Both the position numbers and the translations under genes were made by a program. The notes beneath the pieces are model-generated. The model saw only the letters and a list, made by a program, of their open reading frames with translations, was not told the origin of the DNA and made no database searches. Shown one piece after another: positions 19,185 through 28,400 of a DNA stretch of 64,000 nt. Each line of letters begins with the position of its first letter. Position 1 is the first letter of the stretch. The stretch is from contig NZ_CP128477.1 of the NCBI RefSeq assembly GCF_030369675.1, forward strand, positions 2,046,001 to 2,110,000, in the 5' to 3' direction. The DNA comes from Peteryoungia algae. GTDB lineage: Bacteria; Pseudomonadota; Alphaproteobacteria; Rhizobiales; Rhizobiaceae.

Positions 19185-20183
19185 ATGCCCCCAGGCCCCC
19201 TGAACCTCCTCACCGACATCGACGGCCTCTCCGTCGGCCATGCGACCGACCTTGCCCTCGGCTCCGGCGTGTCGGTCATCCTCTTCGACGAACCGGCGAC
19301 TGCCTCCGGCACGGTGCTCGGTGGCGCACCGGGCGGGCGGGATATGAGCCTGCTCGATCCCTCGATGACCGTGCAGCAGGTCGATGCCTTCGTGCTTTCG
19401 GGCGGCTCGGCCTTTGGGCTGGATGCGGCAGGCGGGGTGCAATCGGGGCTGAGAGCAGCAGGCCGCGGCTTTGCCGTCGGGACGATGCGGGTGCCGATCG
19501 TGCCACAGGCGATCCTGATGGACCTTCTGAACGGCGGCAATAAGGACTGGGGTCTGCATGCCCCCTATCGCGACCTCGGTTACCAGGCCTTCCTCAATGC
19601 GGAAAACGGCGCCTTCCCGCTCGGCACGGTCGGTGCGGGCACGGGAGCGACGACCGCGAACTTCAAGGGCGGCCTCGGCTCGGCCAGTGCCGTCTCGTCG
19701 TCAGGCCACACCATCGCAACAATCGTTGCCGTCAATGCCATGGGATCGGTGGTCGTGGGCGATGGCCCGCAGTTCTGGGCAGCCCCCTTCGAGGAGGGAC
19801 AGGAATACGGAGGCCTCGGCCAGCCTGCGCGTGTCAGCGCGGAAGACCGAGCCCTGAACATCAAGGGCCTGCGGTTGACGGCAACGACGATCGGCGCCGT
19901 GGTCACCGATTGCGCCTTGTCGAAGGCTGAACTGCACCGGCTATCGATCTCCGCCCATGACGGCCTGGCCCGCGCCGTTCTCCCCGCCCACCTGCCGCTC
20001 GACGGCGACACGATGTTTGCCGCCTCGACGGGCAAGCGCGAAAGCAATGGTGCCGCCGACCTGATGGAACTCTGCCATCTCGCGACACTGGTGACAGCGC
20101 GGGCGATTGCGCGCGGGGTGTATGAGGCCGCAGCGCTGCCCTATGCCGGCGCGCAACCAGCCTGGCGCGACAGGTGGGGATGA
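19185..20183 (+). CDS. P1 family peptidase (DmpA/BapA-like)
   Basis: 332 aa from the ATG at 19185. The family comprises self-cleaving aminopeptidases of the N-terminal-nucleophile class. Visible landmarks are GLSVGHATD near the N-terminus, VLSGGSAFGLDAAGGV, GTVGAGTGATTANFKGGLG and the nucleophile-like turn TIGAVVTDCALSKAE at about residue 230. Members cleave N-terminal D- or beta-amino acids from peptides. No operon partner gives the substrate. Confidence 0.85.
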   Translation: MPPGPLNLLTDIDGLSVGHATDLALGSGVSVILFDEPATASGTVLGGAPGGRDMSLLDPSMTVQQVDAFVLSGGSAFGLDAAGGVQSGLRAAGRGFAVGTMRVPIVPQAILMDLLNGGNKDWGLHAPYRDLGYQAFLNAENGAFPLGTVGAGTGATTANFKGGLGSASAVSSSGHTIATIVAVNAMGSVVVGDGPQFWAAPFEEGQEYGGLGQPARVSAEDRALNIKGLRLTATTIGAVVTDCALSKAELHRLSISAHDGLARAVLPAHLPLDGDTMFAASTGKRESNGAADLMELCHLATLVTARAIARGVYEAAALPYAGAQPAWRDRWG

Positions 20184-20416
20184 TCTCTTCTACCCATCAC
20201 CCTGAGGGACCCGACAGTGCTTGGCCGTTTCCCCACAAGGGGCGAAGACGCTGCCCCCAAGACTTTCGTCCGCCCCACCCTTGACCCAAGTCAAGGACAA
20301 CCCACCCTCCACCACGGAGATTGCCCGCCAAGGTTGGTCATGTCTTTGACGCAGAGCAGCCGCAGGAACAACGGATCGGAAGGGAGGCCGGTCGGACAAT
20401 GGAAGATGAAGGCGAC

Positions 20417-21781
20417 ATGGAAAGACCTGTTCTCACCAACCGCACCTTCGACGAGTTGAAGCTTGGCGATGCTGCGAGCATGACACGCATCATCGGCCCA
20501 GATGACATCGAGCTGTTTGCAGCCCTGTCCGGCGACAACAATCCGGCGCCGCTCGGCCAGTCGCTGATCCCGGCCGGCATGATCTCGGCAGTCCTCGACA
20601 CCCGCCTGCCCGGTCCGGGCACCGTCTATCTCGGCCAGGATCTCGAATTCTGGAAGGATATCGCGACCGGCGACCGGATCACTGCGACCGTCACGCTGAT
20701 GACCAAGGAAAGCGACGGCCGCACGCTTCTCTTCGACACGCGCTGCGTCAACCAGCATGGCGAACCGGTACTGGCCGGCAAGGCACGTGTCCGCGCGCCG
20801 GAGACCCGCATCAGCTGGTCGGAAAATACAGTGCCCGGTGTTTCGCTTCAGCGCCATGACCGCTTCGACGCCATCGTTGCGGAAGCCCGCAGCCTGCCGA
20901 TGGTCAAGACTGCGCTCGTCCATCCCTGCTCGCCGGAAGCAATCGAGGCAGCCGTGGAGATCCGCGACGAAAACCTGCTCGACCCGATCCTGATCGGTCC
21001 CGAGCCCAAGATCCGCAAGGCGGCCGAACAGGCCGGCATATCCATCGACGGCTTCGAGATCCTCCACGCCGAACACAGCCATGCCGCTGCAGCACTCGCC
21101 GTCGAACTTGCCGTCGCCGGCAAGGTCAGTTCTGTCATGAAAGGCAGCCTGCATTCGGACGAGCTTTTGGGAGCGGTCGTCGGCAGCGGCTCGGGACTGA
21201 AGACCGAGCGCCGCGTCAGCCATGTCTATGTCATGGATGTGCCTGCCTATTCCAAGCTCCTGATCGTGACGGATGCCGCGATCAACATCGCCCCGACGCT
21301 CGAACACAAGCGCGACATCTGCCAGAACGCCATCGATCTCATGCATATGCTGGGGGTCCCTGATCCGAAGGTTGCCGTGCTTGCGGCCGTCGAGACGGTC
21401 AACGACAAGATGCCGGCAACCCTGGAGGCAGCGGCGCTGACTGTCATGGCAGCGCGCGGCCAGATCAGGGGCGCCAAGGTCGACGGCCCGCTCGCCTTCG
21501 ACAATGCGATCAGCATGGAGGCCGCCCGCACCAAGGGCATCATCTCCCCCGTCGCCGGCGACGCCGACATCCTGCTGGTCCCGGATCTCGAAGCCGGCAA
21601 CATGCTGGCCAAGCAGCTCCTCTATTTTGCCAATGCCGATGCCGCAGGCCTCGTGCTCGGCGCCCGCGTGCCGATCATCCTGACCAGCCGCTCGGACAGC
21701 CTGCGTGTCCGCATTGCGTCAGCAGCACTGGCCAAACTCGTCGCAGCCAGACGTGCGGCAGCACTCGGACCGATGGCATGA
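20417..21781 (+). CDS. MaoC-like domain fused to phosphate acetyltransferase; hydratase site incomplete
   Basis: 454 aa from the ATG at 20417 (20399 also possible). The first 135 residues resemble the MaoC hot-dog domain, with LPGPGTVYLGQDLEF clearly visible. The rest is a phosphotransacetylase-type domain (GSGSGLKTERRVSHVYVMD, VAGDADILLVPDLEAGNML) that interconverts an acyl-CoA and an acyl phosphate. In the hydratase half the motif reads SGDNNPAPLG, so the usual catalytic histidine (NPxH) is missing and the stretch up to the GM turn is about 15 residues shorter than usual. Its stop overlaps ackA by 4 bp. Confidence 0.85.
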   Translation: MERPVLTNRTFDELKLGDAASMTRIIGPDDIELFAALSGDNNPAPLGQSLIPAGMISAVLDTRLPGPGTVYLGQDLEFWKDIATGDRITATVTLMTKESDGRTLLFDTRCVNQHGEPVLAGKARVRAPETRISWSENTVPGVSLQRHDRFDAIVAEARSLPMVKTALVHPCSPEAIEAAVEIRDENLLDPILIGPEPKIRKAAEQAGISIDGFEILHAEHSHAAAALAVELAVAGKVSSVMKGSLHSDELLGAVVGSGSGLKTERRVSHVYVMDVPAYSKLLIVTDAAINIAPTLEHKRDICQNAIDLMHMLGVPDPKVAVLAAVETVNDKMPATLEAAALTVMAARGQIRGAKVDGPLAFDNAISMEAARTKGIISPVAGDADILLVPDLEAGNMLAKQLLYFANADAAGLVLGARVPIILTSRSDSLRVRIASAALAKLVAARRAAALGPMA

Positions 21782-22953
21782 ACCAGAAACTGCTGCTGAC
21801 CTTCAATGCCGGCTCGTCGACGGTGAAGATGGGCATATTCGCCCTGGAAACTGGGGGAGCAAGACGTATCGGCAAGGGTGTCATCGACTTCCGCGCCGAG
21901 CCGCTGACCTTTCATCTGGTCGAGGGACCCGCCGTCTTCGACGTACCGCTGGTCGCAAGGACCGATGATCTCCTGCACGACGTGCTGGAAGAGGTCTTCG
22001 ATTGGCTCAGCGAACACTACGATCTCGACGCAGTCTTCGCAGTCGGCCACCGCGTCGTGCATGGCGGAGATCTCTTCGCGGATGCCGTCAAGGTCGATGA
22101 CACAAGCCTTGCCGGCATTGAGAGCCTGGTAACGCTGGCGCCGCTGCATCAGCCGCAGAACCTGCGGCTGATCCGCGCCATCACCGAACTGAAACCCGGC
22201 ATGCTGCAAACGGCGTCCTTCGACACCGCCTTCCATCGCACACAATCCGATACCGTCCGCCGCTTCGCCATCCCACGCGCCTGGTTTGACAAGGGCGTCA
22301 AGCGCTACGGCTTCCACGGCCTGTCCTATGCCTATATCGCCGGCGCCTTGAACCGGCTGGAACCGCAGACGGCCGGCGGCCGGGCGGTCGTTGCCCATCT
22401 CGGTTCGGGTGCCAGCCTCTGCGCGCTGGAACACGGCTCGAGCCGCGACACCTCCATGGGCTTTTCCACCATTGATGGCGTGCCAATGGCCACCCGCTCG
22501 GGCGCAATTGATCCCGGCGTGCTCTTCCATCTGATCGACGCCCATGGGCTGAGCGTGAAACAGGTGGAGGAAATGATCTACAAGCAGTCCGGCTTGCTCG
22601 GTCTCTCCGGCATCAGCGCCGACAGCCGGGCGCTGCTCGAGACACCTTCGAAAGCGGCCTGCGAGGCGATCGATGTCTTCACGTTTCGCATAGCGGGCGA
22701 AGTGGCGCGGCTCGCAGCCTCGTTGGGCGGTCTGGACACACTGGTCTTCACGGCCGGCATCGGCGAGAACCAGCCGGCAATCCGCCGCTCGGTCGTAGAG
22801 CGCCTGCGCTTCCTCGGACTTCAGCTCGACGGCGAAGCGAATGACCGCAACGAAGCCGTCATCTCGCGCGAGGAAAGCCGGGTGAAGATCCGCGTGATCG
22901 CAACCGACGAGGAACAGGTGATCGCCGACGACTGCCTGAGACTGCTTGGCTGA
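21778..22953 (+). CDS. ackA: Acetate kinase (or propionate kinase)
   Basis: 391 aa. It makes ATP and acetate from acetyl phosphate, in partnership with the upstream phosphotransacetylase domain; the two genes overlap at ATGA. Family motifs are TFNAGSSTVKMGIF at the N-terminus, VGHRVVHGGDLF, RYGFHGLSYAYI, VVAHLGSGASLCAL, TMEG-like FSTIDGVPMATRSGAIDPG and FTAGIGEN. Propionate as substrate is possible, given the propionyl-CoA genes elsewhere in the window. Confidence 0.9.
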   Translation: MNQKLLLTFNAGSSTVKMGIFALETGGARRIGKGVIDFRAEPLTFHLVEGPAVFDVPLVARTDDLLHDVLEEVFDWLSEHYDLDAVFAVGHRVVHGGDLFADAVKVDDTSLAGIESLVTLAPLHQPQNLRLIRAITELKPGMLQTASFDTAFHRTQSDTVRRFAIPRAWFDKGVKRYGFHGLSYAYIAGALNRLEPQTAGGRAVVAHLGSGASLCALEHGSSRDTSMGFSTIDGVPMATRSGAIDPGVLFHLIDAHGLSVKQVEEMIYKQSGLLGLSGISADSRALLETPSKAACEAIDVFTFRIAGEVARLAASLGGLDTLVFTAGIGENQPAIRRSVVERLRFLGLQLDGEANDRNEAVISREESRVKIRVIATDEEQVIADDCLRLLG

Positions 22954-23033
22954 AAAGATCCGCCGCATCTGACACCAAAGCGTCATGAAACGCGCCTAGA
23001 GACGCTTCCACGAGAGCGGATGGAGATGCGGTC

Positions 23034-24227
23034 ATGCTGAGGCAGACGGATGCGACAGGTGAAGCCATTGAAGCGGCACGCGACGAGGTACTGATCCTCT
23101 CGAATGCTCGGGTCGTGACACCAGATCATGTGCTGCACGGCTCGGTGGTGGTCAAGGACGGCAGGATCCTGGAGATACACGAAGGCGCGTCATACCACAC
23201 CGCCGCACTCGATTTCGGCGGCGACTACCTCCTGCCCGGCCTCGTCGACATCCACACCGATCACTTCGAGAAGCATCTCTATCCGCGTGCCCATGTGCGC
23301 TGGGATTTCATGCGCGCGGCCCTCGCCCATGACGCCCAGATCATCGGCGGTGGCGTCACGACCGTCTTCGACAGCCTTTGCGTCGGCGCGACCACCGACA
23401 ATCCCGAACGCGCCGAGATCCTGACACCGATGATCGAGGCGCTGGAACAGGCACAAGCCGCAGGCATGCTGCGCGCCGAACATCTTGTGCACCTGCGCTG
23501 CGAGCTGACGGATCCGGTGACCCCGCAATTGACGGCCGACAATATCGACCGGGACATCGTCCGCGTCATCTCGGTCATGGAGCACCTGCCCGGCATCCGC
23601 CAGAGCCGTGATATCGAGGCTTATGTCGCAAGAGCCTGCAAGTCGACGGGTGAAAGCCCGGAACTGGTTCGTGGAAAGATCAAGGTCCTGGTCGCGGAAA
23701 AGAGCCATATCGCCGCGACCACCCGGCCGGATATCGTCGCCCTTGCCCGCGCGCATTCCATGCCACTGATGAGCCACGACGACACCGACGTCGCGCATAT
23801 CGAGGAAGGCATCACCGAGGGTGTGTCCATTTCGGAATTCCCCTGCTCGATGGAAGCAGCGCAAGCGGCAAGGGCAGCGGGGATGTCAATCGTTGCCGGT
23901 GCTCCGAACCTCGTGCGCGGCGGCTCCCAATCCGGAAACATCGCCGTGCGCGACCTCTTGGCAGCAAGGCTCGTCGATATCCTCGCCTCCGACTACGTCC
24001 CCCGCTCCATGCTCGATGCGGCCTTCATGATCTCCGCCGATCCGGGCCTCGACTACGATCTGCCAAGCGCTGTCGCCATGGTCACGCGCAGTCCGGCCCT
24101 TGCCGGGAACCTGCCGGATCGCGGCGCTATCGAGGCAGGCCTGAAAGCCGACCTGATCCGCGTCGGCCTGCAGGATGGTCACCCCTTCGTCAAATCGGCC
24201 TGGCGTTCGGGCCACCGCGTCGCCTGA
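23034..24227 (+). CDS. phnM: PhnM-like alpha-D-ribose 1-methylphosphonate 5-triphosphate diphosphatase
   Basis: 397 aa. It is an amidohydrolase-superfamily enzyme which in the C-P lyase pathway removes pyrophosphate from ribose methylphosphonate triphosphate. The PhnM signature is strong: LPGLVDIHTDHFEKHLYPR with the metal histidines, GGGVTTVFDSL, LMSHDDTD, and the terminal ASDYVPRSML. No other phn gene is next to it; it lies alone between ackA and a leftward dipeptidase. It may be a paralog with a different substrate. Confidence 0.85.
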   Translation: MLRQTDATGEAIEAARDEVLILSNARVVTPDHVLHGSVVVKDGRILEIHEGASYHTAALDFGGDYLLPGLVDIHTDHFEKHLYPRAHVRWDFMRAALAHDAQIIGGGVTTVFDSLCVGATTDNPERAEILTPMIEALEQAQAAGMLRAEHLVHLRCELTDPVTPQLTADNIDRDIVRVISVMEHLPGIRQSRDIEAYVARACKSTGESPELVRGKIKVLVAEKSHIAATTRPDIVALARAHSMPLMSHDDTDVAHIEEGITEGVSISEFPCSMEAAQAARAAGMSIVAGAPNLVRGGSQSGNIAVRDLLAARLVDILASDYVPRSMLDAAFMISADPGLDYDLPSAVAMVTRSPALAGNLPDRGAIEAGLKADLIRVGLQDGHPFVKSAWRSGHRVA

Positions 24228-24247
24228 CGGAAGGCGCGCCCCGACGC

Positions 24248-25300
24248 TCACTCGTGCCAGGCGGAGCCCAGCACCCTCAGCCAGTTTTCCCGACAGATCT
24301 TGTCGAGCTCGGCCGGACCGTAGCCGCGCTCCGTCAGGGCCGTAACCAGTCGCTGGTTGCCGGCTGCGTCGCCGATGACGTTAGGGATCGTTGCACCGTC
24401 GAAATCCGAGCCGAGCGCAACACAATCTATCCCCATGCGGTCGACGAGATAGTCGACATGGCTGATCATCGTTGCAAGCGATGTGTCGGCATCGTCACGG
24501 CCATCGGGCCTGAGCATGGTGACGGCATAGTTCAAACCGACAAGGCCATGGCTTGCCTTGATCGCGTCCATCTGCCGGTCGGTCAGATTGCGGGCGACGG
24601 GTGTCAGCGCATGCACGTTGGAATGGCTGGCGATCAATGGCTGGTCGCTGAGACGCTCGACGTCCCAGAAACCTTTCTCTGTGATATGGGCAAGATCAAT
24701 CAGGATACCCAGCCGGTTGCAGGCACGTATCAGATCTTCGCCGGCCCGTGTCAGACCCGCGCCTGTATCGGGCGAACTCGGATAGGCAAAGGGGACGCCG
24801 TGGCTGAAAATATTGTTGCGGCTCCACACCGGCCCGAGCGACCGAAGTCCGGCAGCGTAGAAAACCTCGAGCGTCTCCAGATCCGCATCGATCGCCTCGC
24901 AGCCTTCCATATGAAGTACAGCCGCGAACACGCCGTCCGCCATGGCTTGCCGGATCTCGGCCGTGCTCCGGCAGAGCCGCCAGCTGCCGTCTTGATCCAG
25001 ACGGTGGGCAATCGCCGCCATCTGCAGCGCAATGTCGAGCGATGACGTCCGTTCGAGCGGCGGATCGAGCGGTGTCACATAGTGCCCGTTCGCATCCGGC
25101 TCACGCAGGCTGAAGTCATGCGGCGATGGGATATAGATTGCGCAAAGGCCACCGGCGAGCCCGCCACGTTTGGCGCGGGGGGCATCGATGTGGCCGGCGC
25201 TGGTCCCGTTGCGGAACTCGGCAACGGGATTGCGGCCCTCGTTTCGACTGCGCCAGAGGCGAAGGAGAACATCGTTGTGACCGTCGAATACGAGATTCAT
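24248..25300 (-). CDS. Membrane dipeptidase (M19 family)
   Basis: 350 aa starting at MNLVFDGHND (25300). It is a zinc-dependent dipeptidase of the renal-dipeptidase fold. Metal-binding residues appear in DGHNDVLLRL, MEGCEAIDADLE, and the later LIDLAHITEKGF and IASHSNVHAL; the C-terminal half has VALGSDFDG. It is 138 bp downstream of an amidase on the same strand, and may be co-transcribed with it. Substrates can include D-amino-acid dipeptides. Confidence 0.9.
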   Translation of the reverse strand: MNLVFDGHNDVLLRLWRSRNEGRNPVAEFRNGTSAGHIDAPRAKRGGLAGGLCAIYIPSPHDFSLREPDANGHYVTPLDPPLERTSSLDIALQMAAIAHRLDQDGSWRLCRSTAEIRQAMADGVFAAVLHMEGCEAIDADLETLEVFYAAGLRSLGPVWSRNNIFSHGVPFAYPSSPDTGAGLTRAGEDLIRACNRLGILIDLAHITEKGFWDVERLSDQPLIASHSNVHALTPVARNLTDRQMDAIKASHGLVGLNYAVTMLRPDGRDDADTSLATMISHVDYLVDRMGIDCVALGSDFDGATIPNVIGDAAGNQRLVTALTERGYGPAELDKICRENWLRVLGSAWHE

Positions 25301-25438
25301 GAAGGCTGATCCAGAAATGACATCCGGGCAGTGGAACCGGACGGGGAGGAATGGAGGGACGTCAGAGCAAAACTTTCGGAATCGTTTGACGAAATCATGT
25401 CGCGCTTCAGGTCGCACGGCAACTTCTCGTGCAAGACG

Positions 25439-26863
25439 TCAAGACAGGGCTGGAACGCGCGTAAGCCAGTCGGTGGCAGCCTCATAGGCCGCAGCGACAG
25501 AGAGTACGGCAGCATCGCTCCTTGGCGGCCCGATCAGCTGGAACCCGTTGGGCAGGTCCTCGGCTGAGAAGCCGGCCGGCAATGCGGCCACCGGAAGCCC
25601 GGCCATGCTGGGGCCGATCACCACCTCCATCCAGCGATGATAGGTATCCATGTGCCTGCCGGCGATCTCGCGTGGCCAGGGAATTTCGGCGTCGAAGGGG
25701 AATACCTGCGCGGCCGGCGCGACGAGATAGTCGAAGCGCTCATAGACCTTCATGACAGCCTGATACCAGGCCGTCCGGACGGCCGAGGCCTCGTAGACAT
25801 CAGCTGCCCTGATGCGCAGACCGGCTCGAACCTCATGGAGAATCTCCGGCTTGAGCGAGCCTCGCCTGCCAGGGTCTTCGTAATAGTCCCGCATGCTTCC
25901 GGCGGTGAAAAAGCTGCGCAAGGTCGTCCAGGCCCACCAGAGCCTTTCCATATCGAAATCGATTTTGACGGGCTCGACGGCGTAGCCGAGGCTTTCGAAC
26001 ACGGTAAGCGCCTTTTCGTTCAGCGCCAGCACACCAGGCTCGAAGGAAAGATGTCCGCCGAAATCGCCGAGCCAGCCGATCCGTCCGCCCTTTGCCGCAC
26101 TGTCCCGGTCGAGGCGGAGCGGTCCGCTCTCGAATGACGCCGGATCACGCGGATCGAACCCGGACTGGACGTTGAGGAGTGTAACCACATCCTCGACAGA
26201 GCGCGCCATCGGCCCGAGCGTCGCAAGTTGGTTGAGAAAGGCGTCACGCCCGGGCAGCGCCGGAATGCGCCCGAAACTCGGCCGGAAGCCTATGACATTG
26301 TTGAAGGCCGCCGGATTGCGCAGCGATCCCATCATGTCGCTACCGTCCGCGATGGGCACGAGACGCGCCGCCAGCGCTGCCGCTGCCCCGCCGCTGGAAC
26401 CGCCGGCCGATCGCCTCGTATCCCAGGGATTGCGCGTAACACCGAAAACCGGGTTGTAGGAATGGGAGCCGAAACCCCATTCCGGCGTGTTGGTCTTGCC
26501 AATGATGATGGCGCCGGCTGCACGGATGCGCGCAACCTGGATGTCGTCAAAATCGGGCACGTAGTCGTGGAAGAGCGGTGAGCCATAGGTACAGAGAATG
26601 CCTTTGGCCTCGCTCAAATCCTTGATCGCAATGGGTACGCCATGCAGCGCGCCACGAGCAGCGCCCTGCCTTCGCTCCACATCCTTGGCCCGGGCTTCGG
26701 CGAGCAGCACATCACGCGTTCGCAAGCTCACGAGAGCATTGATCCTGGGATTGAGCCGGTCGATTCTGTCGAGACAGGAGAGCATGACCTCTTCGACCGT
26801 CAGCCGTCCCTCGTCGAGGGTCTTGAGGAGGTCGGTCAGGCACAGGGAGATCGGATCGGACAC
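25439..26863 (-). CDS. Amidase (amidase signature family)
   Basis: 474 aa. The Ser-cisSer-Lys machinery is visible: the lysine in GVPIAIKDL and the glycine/serine-rich stretch SAGGSSGGAAAALA, followed by IADGSDMMGSLRNPA. The usual GSDxGGS is GSDMMGS here, a small deviation beside the cis-serine loop. It hydrolyses a carboxamide in the cytoplasm. It is divergent from a polyamine-type importer, which suggests the imported compound or a product is an amide. Confidence 0.9.
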   Translation of the reverse strand: MSDPISLCLTDLLKTLDEGRLTVEEVMLSCLDRIDRLNPRINALVSLRTRDVLLAEARAKDVERRQGAARGALHGVPIAIKDLSEAKGILCTYGSPLFHDYVPDFDDIQVARIRAAGAIIIGKTNTPEWGFGSHSYNPVFGVTRNPWDTRRSAGGSSGGAAAALAARLVPIADGSDMMGSLRNPAAFNNVIGFRPSFGRIPALPGRDAFLNQLATLGPMARSVEDVVTLLNVQSGFDPRDPASFESGPLRLDRDSAAKGGRIGWLGDFGGHLSFEPGVLALNEKALTVFESLGYAVEPVKIDFDMERLWWAWTTLRSFFTAGSMRDYYEDPGRRGSLKPEILHEVRAGLRIRAADVYEASAVRTAWYQAVMKVYERFDYLVAPAAQVFPFDAEIPWPREIAGRHMDTYHRWMEVVIGPSMAGLPVAALPAGFSAEDLPNGFQLIGPPRSDAAVLSVAAAYEAATDWLTRVPALS

Positions 26864-27297
26864 GCATGGCTCCGTTAAAAGGGACGAGCAGATCGGGCAG
26901 TTCGAGACGATGGGCTTGCCAATGCGGCCGTGTCAAGCTTCGGGCCGAGCGCTCCATGCACCCCTGCCATGCAGATCGGAAAATCTTCCAGACCGGCCAA
27001 AATAAAAATGGTCAAACGACCAAATTAGAGGCAACATGCCCCAAAAGAAGGTGATGCGGGTCTCGTCGAACCGCATGACCGAAATACGGGAACATCGACG
27101 AAATCAGGCGAAAGCCGGCAGTTGTCCCTCAGGAGACAGCATTGTGGGCTCCGTCAAAAGGGAGAGATCAGCATGCCCGAAAGCTGGCACGCCACTTGCG
27201 TGATACCACCTGCGCCACCCCTGGAACGGCAGCCTTTTGCCGGGCCCTGGGGCGAACGAAGCCTATCGCGCACAATCCGAACGCCAGGGGGCACAGC
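26864..27297. promoter_or_regulatory. Long divergent intergenic region between amidase and pot-type operon
   Basis: 434 bp without a credible gene. It contains an AT-rich stretch near 26998-27030 with the inverted repeat TGGTC-AAAC-GACCA (27009-27022), which is a plausible operator. AGGGGG at 27285-27290 is the ribosome site of the ATPase gene. Confidence 0.45.
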
Positions 27298-28398
27298 TTG
27301 AGTTCCGCATCTGACAAGGCAGCCATCGAAATCCGCGGCGTCAGCCGCATCTACGGAACCGGACACGACAAGGTCACTGCACTCGACGGGATCTTCCTCG
27401 ACATCAGGGAAAACGAGTTCTTCACGCTGCTCGGCCCGTCCGGTTGCGGAAAGACGACTCTTCTGCGCTTGATCGCCGGCTTCGATTTCCCCACGACGGG
27501 CGGAATCCTCCTCCACGGCGAGGATATCGCGCCCCTTCCCCCCTTCAAGCGGCCGGTCAACACCGTCTTCCAGTCCTACGCGCTTTTCCCGCACATGACG
27601 GTTGCCGACAATATCGGCTTCGGCCTGAAGATGCTCGGCAATCCCAAGGCCGAGGTCGAGGCGCGGGTCGCCGAGATGCTCGACCTCGTACACATGACCG
27701 AGATGCGCGACCGGCAGGTGAGCCAGATCTCCGGTGGCCAGCAGCAGCGTGTGGCGCTCGCCCGCGCATTGGCCCCGAAGCCGAAGGTCCTGTTGCTGGA
27801 CGAACCCCTGTCGGCGCTGGATTACAAACTTCGGAAGGAAATGCAGATCGAATTGAAGCGGGTCCAGGCCGAGACCGGGATCACCTTCATTTTTGTCACC
27901 CATGACCAGGAAGAGGCGCTGACCATGTCGGACCGCATCGCGGTCATGTCGGCGGGCAGTCTGCGCCAGGTGGGTTCCCCCTGGGACATCTATGATCGTC
28001 CGGCCGAACGCTTCGTCGCCGACTTTATCGGCGAGTCGAATTTCCTAGAGGTCGAGGTTGCCTCGGTCACAGGCGACCGGGCAAGCGTTCGTCTGCGCTC
28101 CGGACGAGAAATCCCCGCGACTTTTCCCGAAGGCACCACGCCGAAAGACAAGGTGACCATCGTCATCCGGCCGGAGCACGCTGAAATCGTTGATCCGACG
28201 GATGAGGCCACATTGAAAGGCGTCATCGAAAACGTCGTCTATCTGGGAACGGACACGAACATCACTGTGCAGCTCGAAGGCGGATCGCTCTTCACCGTCC
28301 GCCAGCAGAACAGTCGAAGTGGCAGTTGCGGCCGGACCGAAGGCCAATCCGTCGGTATCCTGGTCAGCGACGATGTCGCGCAGATCCTGAAGGATTGA
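27298..28398 (+). CDS. potA: Polyamine-type ABC transporter ATP-binding protein (PotA-like)
   Basis: 366 aa read from a TTG at 27298 with AGGGGG upstream. Longer readings from 27142 have no family similarity. Walker A ([11 protein letters not shown]), the signature ([16 protein letters not shown]), Walker B ([12 protein letters not shown]) and the C-terminal TOBE segment ([10 protein letters not shown]) are all present. It energises the two permeases that follow. The symbol reflects family and operon order, not a proven polyamine substrate. Confidence 0.9.
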   Translation: MSSASDKAAIEIRGVSRIYGTGHDKVTALDGIFLDIRENEFFTLLGPSGCGKTTLLRLIAGFDFPTTGGILLHGEDIAPLPPFKRPVNTVFQSYALFPHMTVADNIGFGLKMLGNPKAEVEARVAEMLDLVHMTEMRDRQVSQISGGQQQRVALARALAPKPKVLLLDEPLSALDYKLRKEMQIELKRVQAETGITFIFVTHDQEEALTMSDRIAVMSAGSLRQVGSPWDIYDRPAERFVADFIGESNFLEVEVASVTGDRASVRLRSGREIPATFPEGTTPKDKVTIVIRPEHAEIVDPTDEATLKGVIENVVYLGTDTNITVQLEGGSLFTVRQQNSRSGSCGRTEGQSVGILVSDDVAQILKD

Positions 28399-28400
28399 GC

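Noticed and set aside
21622..22986. A 454-aa minus-strand open frame opposite ackA.
   Set aside because: Antisense shadow; acetate kinase on the plus strand has all expected motifs.
27142..27297. N-terminal extension of the PotA-like ATPase to 27142.
   Set aside because: The extra 52 residues show no ABC-ATPase similarity, and the TTG at 27298 has a good ribosome site and gives the usual protein length.
24248..27297. A horizontally acquired catabolic island marked by integrase or tRNA borders.
   Set aside because: No integrase, tRNA or direct repeats are seen, and base composition matches the surroundings.
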